Shown here: positions 60,931 to 64,000 of the stretch, one piece after another | Layout of the letters: each line of letters starts with the position of its first letter | Position numbering within the stretch: the first letter of the stretch is position 1 | DNA from: Eurosta solidaginis | Taxonomy: Eukaryota; Arthropoda; Insecta; Diptera; Tephritidae | DNA length: 64,000 nt | Assembly: GCF_040869045.1 (NCBI RefSeq) | Contig: NC_090321.1 | Span: 140,917,689 to 140,981,688 of the forward strand | Direction: 5' to 3' | Made by a program: the position numbers and the translations under genes | The notes under the pieces: model-generated | Databases searched by the model: none | Told to the model about the DNA's origin: nothing | What the model saw: only the letters and a program-made list of their open reading frames with translations

Positions 60931-61543
60931 ATTTGAGATACGTAACACACAAGTGGAACTATTTAGAAGATTAGGCCATACCTTCATGGCTAGCCTACTG
61001 AGTGTTGCATACTTTTAGACGTACGCGACTTTCACCACGACTCTTTTAGACTTTCAGGCGTATGCCAATTTCACCACGATTTTCAGCTGTAAAAATTAAG
61101 AAGCTGACAAACGAGGTGGAATTCTCTTGTTATGATGCACATTCACCAGCAAACTTACCTCCTCAACAATTGCGATCATATTCACCAACAACGATTGTGT
61201 TGCACTATCCGGCTTCGCCAATTATGAGAATAATCGCCAACAAGAATCATTCACCACATTTATCCTCTTTGCCACCTCACCTGCTCCACCAATATCAAGA
61301 ACATCGAACAGCTATAATAATTCACCGATTTATATGTAGCACACATACATCTTTCTACAGTCACCTAAGCCGAATACAGATATAGACGTAGTACGTCCGA
61401 GCAACGCCAGGGAACGGGTAGATATTTTAAACAAATAAATAAAGATACGAATTTTCACTTAGGAATTACTTAAATTACTACTCAAAGTTGCAATTGCCTT
61501 TTTGTAGGCAGCACTAAAAAATTAAAATAAAAACATGATAAAA
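60931..61543. other. TTCACCA-motif stretch, copy 4
   Basis: It has the same ~31-bp deletion as copy 3. The 107-codon frame 61062-61385 is a chance frame created by this deletion. Confidence 0.55.
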
Positions 61544-61918
61544 AAATTTTAAGGACTACCTTATATAAATGGACCAAAAAATATAAGGCAATTTTTCCTT
61601 TAATACAGACATAGTCTTGTTGAATTTTGACTAAAAAAACTTTAACAATAGCTCTTGTAAAAGAATTTTGGGATTTAAAACTATAAAGGTGGAGCGCAAT
61701 TTTTAAATTTAAGGCAAACCATGTACTTGGGATTAACTAATTGATTATTTAAAATCTAAATACGCGCTGTACCTTATAATTTTAAATGCCAAAATTCTTT
61801 TACAAGAGCTATTGTTAAAGTTTTTTAGTAAAAATTCAGCAAGACTATGTCTGTATTAAAGGAAAATTTGCCTTCTATTTTGTGGTCCATTTATATAAAG
61901 GTAGTCCTTAAAATTTTT
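61544..61918. mobile_element. Palindromic element, copy 4 (core inverted)
   Basis: Core GGCAAACCATGTACTTGGGA from 61713, the same orientation as copy 3. Confidence 0.82.
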
Positions 61919-61932
61919 TTTACCTTTATATT

Positions 61933-62124
61933 GTTTTTAGATTAAGTTTTATCACGCATGTATTCGAAAGATGTTCAAGAGTTGTTATTATGATTGGGGC
62001 TAGTTTATATACTTTTAGCACCTCAGTTAACCATGAGTGGGGTACACTGTGATAGGCTTTCTTGTAGTCGATATATGCCTATATATTTCTTTGTTTGTGG
62101 TATGCTTGTTCCATTACAATGGAG
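61933..62124 (-). pseudogene. LINE RT motif A fragment, copy 4
   Basis: The same motif A fragment; the minus-strand reading is close to copy 3, with scattered substitutions. Confidence 0.75.
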
Positions 62125-62320
62125 TCTATACGCATTTTAACTAATTGGGTTTTATTTTGTTTTATAATTTTTTTTTGTTTTATTTATTTACTTTAATTAA
62201 ATTTTATTTTATTTTTTTTATTTTATTTTGTTTTGTTTCATTTTACTTCCTTTAATTCAAATTACTTTATGTTTTTTTTATATCGCTTTCAATTTAATTT
62301 CATTTCATTAAATTTTTCTT
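62125..62320. repeat. T-rich tract, copy 4
   Basis: TTTTATTT/ATTTC words as in the other copies. Confidence 0.65.
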
Positions 62321-63270
62321 ATTATAAATGTAAATTATATAAAATTTATATGAAATTTGTAAATTAAAAAAAATTAACAAAAGTATGGAACATTTTGTTG
62401 GACATTTTTTGTACATAAAGAATTGAACAAAAAATTTGGAGCTTTTTTTGGAAACTTTTAGAGCATTTGAGTATTAAGAAAACGATTTTTGGATATTTTA
62501 AAGGACGGTCTGGCAACACTGCACATGGACGTTCAAAGCTGTCATTTGCACCTAAAAGTATGCAGTAGTTGCAGACTGACATCTCACATGTACACGAAAT
62601 AGCCCATTTCACCATGGATAATATCGGTGGCAACACTGCACATGGACGTTCAAAGCTGTCATTTGCACCTAAAAGTATGCAGTAGTTGCAGACTGACATC
62701 TCACATGTACACGAAATAACCCATTTCACCATGGATAATATCGGCGGCTCGCCGAACAAAATTATACAACTTATTATCCAATTTTTTGGGTAGCGTTAGT
62801 ATATGATTACCCAAGGTTTTATCCACTCATGGTTGGTAGGGTATGTAGAAGGTAACGAAGAGCTATCTCACACACACAGATGTGGTAATCAGCCGCAGTA
62901 GTTACTCACACATACATACGCATATGGCTATAAACTAATAGTATCCCTGCAAACCAAAACGGATTTTATCCATGGTGAAATGGAATATTCCGTGTACGTG
63001 TGAGCTGTTAGTCGGCAACGATTGCATACTTTTAGGTGCCAATGACACCTTTGAACGTCAATGTGTAGTGTTGCCAGCCCATCCTTTAAAACATCCAAAA
63101 ACCGTTTTCCTAATACCCAAAAATTCCACTTGCGGAATGAAAAATGCTCCAATTTTTTTTTATTAACTGTGTTATGTACAAATGTTCCATACTTTTTATT
63201 AATTCTTTTTTAATTTACAGATTTCATATAGAATTCATATAATTTACATTTTTCAAAAAAAATTGAAATA
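62321..63270. mobile_element. Foldback element 2, copy 4
   Basis: It shares the 117-bp left-arm duplication of copy 3 (frame 62364-62759). Between spacer and right arm about 75 bp are missing: CAAACCAAAAC runs straight into GGATTTTATCCATGG near 62960. Confidence 0.78.
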
Positions 63271-64000
63271 ATATAACAACAGAATAAAATCAAATAAAAT
63301 TGAAAATGATACAAAAAATAACATAAAATAAATTGAATTAAATAAAGTAAAATTAAACAAACGCAAAATGAAATAAAAAAATGAAAGAAAATTTAATTTA
63401 AGTAAATAAGTAAAAATAAATGAAAATTTAGTAAAATAAATAAAGTAAAAAAATAAGTTGGAATGAAGCTAGAGAGAATAAAATTAAAGTGAATTGACAT
63501 AAAAAAAATGGAGTGGGACGAGTTAAAAGAAAAATAAATTCAATGAAATGAAATGGAATGAAGTGAGATGAAACAAAATAAAATGAAATGGAAATAGGTG
63601 AAATGAAACAGAAAATAATTAACTGGCGAAAAAATATGAAAATATGATATGGAAAAGAAACAAAAATGAATCTATATGAAATGAAACGGAATGATACAAA
63701 ATTAAATTTAAAAAACATATAAATCATATGGAAATGAAAAGAAATAAAACGAAATGATATGAAACTATATGATATGCAACTAAATAAAATAGAATATTAT
63801 GAAGTAAAGCGAAATGAAATGAAAGAAATTAATTGAAATTAAATAGAGATAAAATGAAATGAAACGAAATGAAATGGAATGAAATGAAATAAAACTAAAT
63901 GAACAAAAAATGTAACGAAATGAGATGTAACAAAACTAAATTAAATGAAGTAATATAAGTTGTAATGGAAGGAAATGAAACAAGATTCAATGCAGTTAAA
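63271..64000. repeat. Uninterrupted GAAAT array containing the composite's empty site
   Basis: The array of copies 1 to 3 continues here without the family-1/2 composite: AAATTTAAAAAACATATAAA at about 63699-63720. From 63808 onward, where copies 2 and 3 switch to satellite after AAGTAAAGCGA, the GAAAT array goes on to the window end. Confidence 0.85.

Noticed and set aside
63428..63727. Phe/Ser-rich 99-codon minus-strand frame
   Set aside because: Arises from the GAAAT simple-repeat array; no other features.

Overview
The window is 64 kb of repeat-rich nuclear DNA with no intact protein-coding gene. It suggests an insect, most likely a brachyceran fly (tephritid-like). The reasons are strong A+T bias, an R2-superclade LINE with a restriction-like endonuclease, two Ty3/Gypsy types common in flies, and hairpin-ended repeats with DINE-1/Helentron-like architecture. 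The taxon is an inference; there is no marker gene. Nearly all longer open frames are chance frames through minisatellites or broken transposon genes.

The backbone is a composite block present four times. Copies start at 1, at 20122 (a near-identical duplicate offset by about 20.12 kb), at 48896 and at 59735. Left to right a block holds: a decayed R2-type LINE (copies 1 and 2 only); a dimeric ~300-bp TTCCCGGT satellite, into which a 5'-truncated LINE is inserted in copies 1 and 2; a gene-free stretch with repeated TTCACCA motifs; a ~370-bp palindromic element; a second LINE fragment (RT motif A); a ~0.9-kb foldback; and a degenerate GAAAT array. Copies 2 to 4 form a head-to-tail array, with the same junction (AAGTAAAGCGA joined to GATAACTAC) at 48896 and 59735.

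Inside the GAAAT array of copies 1, 2 and 3 sits a large composite of two repeat families. Each has a hairpin-bearing end (CAAGTAAG plus a TTCGG/CCGAA stem), short inverted repeats just inside both ends, long internal minisatellites (130 bp in family 1, 152 bp in family 2) and a TATAAAA end. Copy 4 carries the uninterrupted target at about 63706, a natural empty site. Family 1 is nested in family 2, and units are joined head to tail without intervening hairpin ends, which suits rolling-circle (Helitron/Helentron-like) copying. Region 30702-33617 is a 1,044-bp direct triplication.

Other residents are a decayed mdg3-like Ty3/Gypsy element (about 8767-12415), a LINE RT fragment (14391-14576), a full-length inverted family-1 element (14671-17907) carrying a 633-bp terminal-inverted-repeat element with a 3-bp target duplication, a minisatellite-bearing element (18460-20811), and a CsRn1/Kabuki-like Ty3/Gypsy remnant (39175-41272) lying exactly between two hairpin-family ends. 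The whole looks like a heterochromatic or pericentromeric nest of repeats, with unequal crossing-over, nested insertion and rolling-circle amplification acting together.
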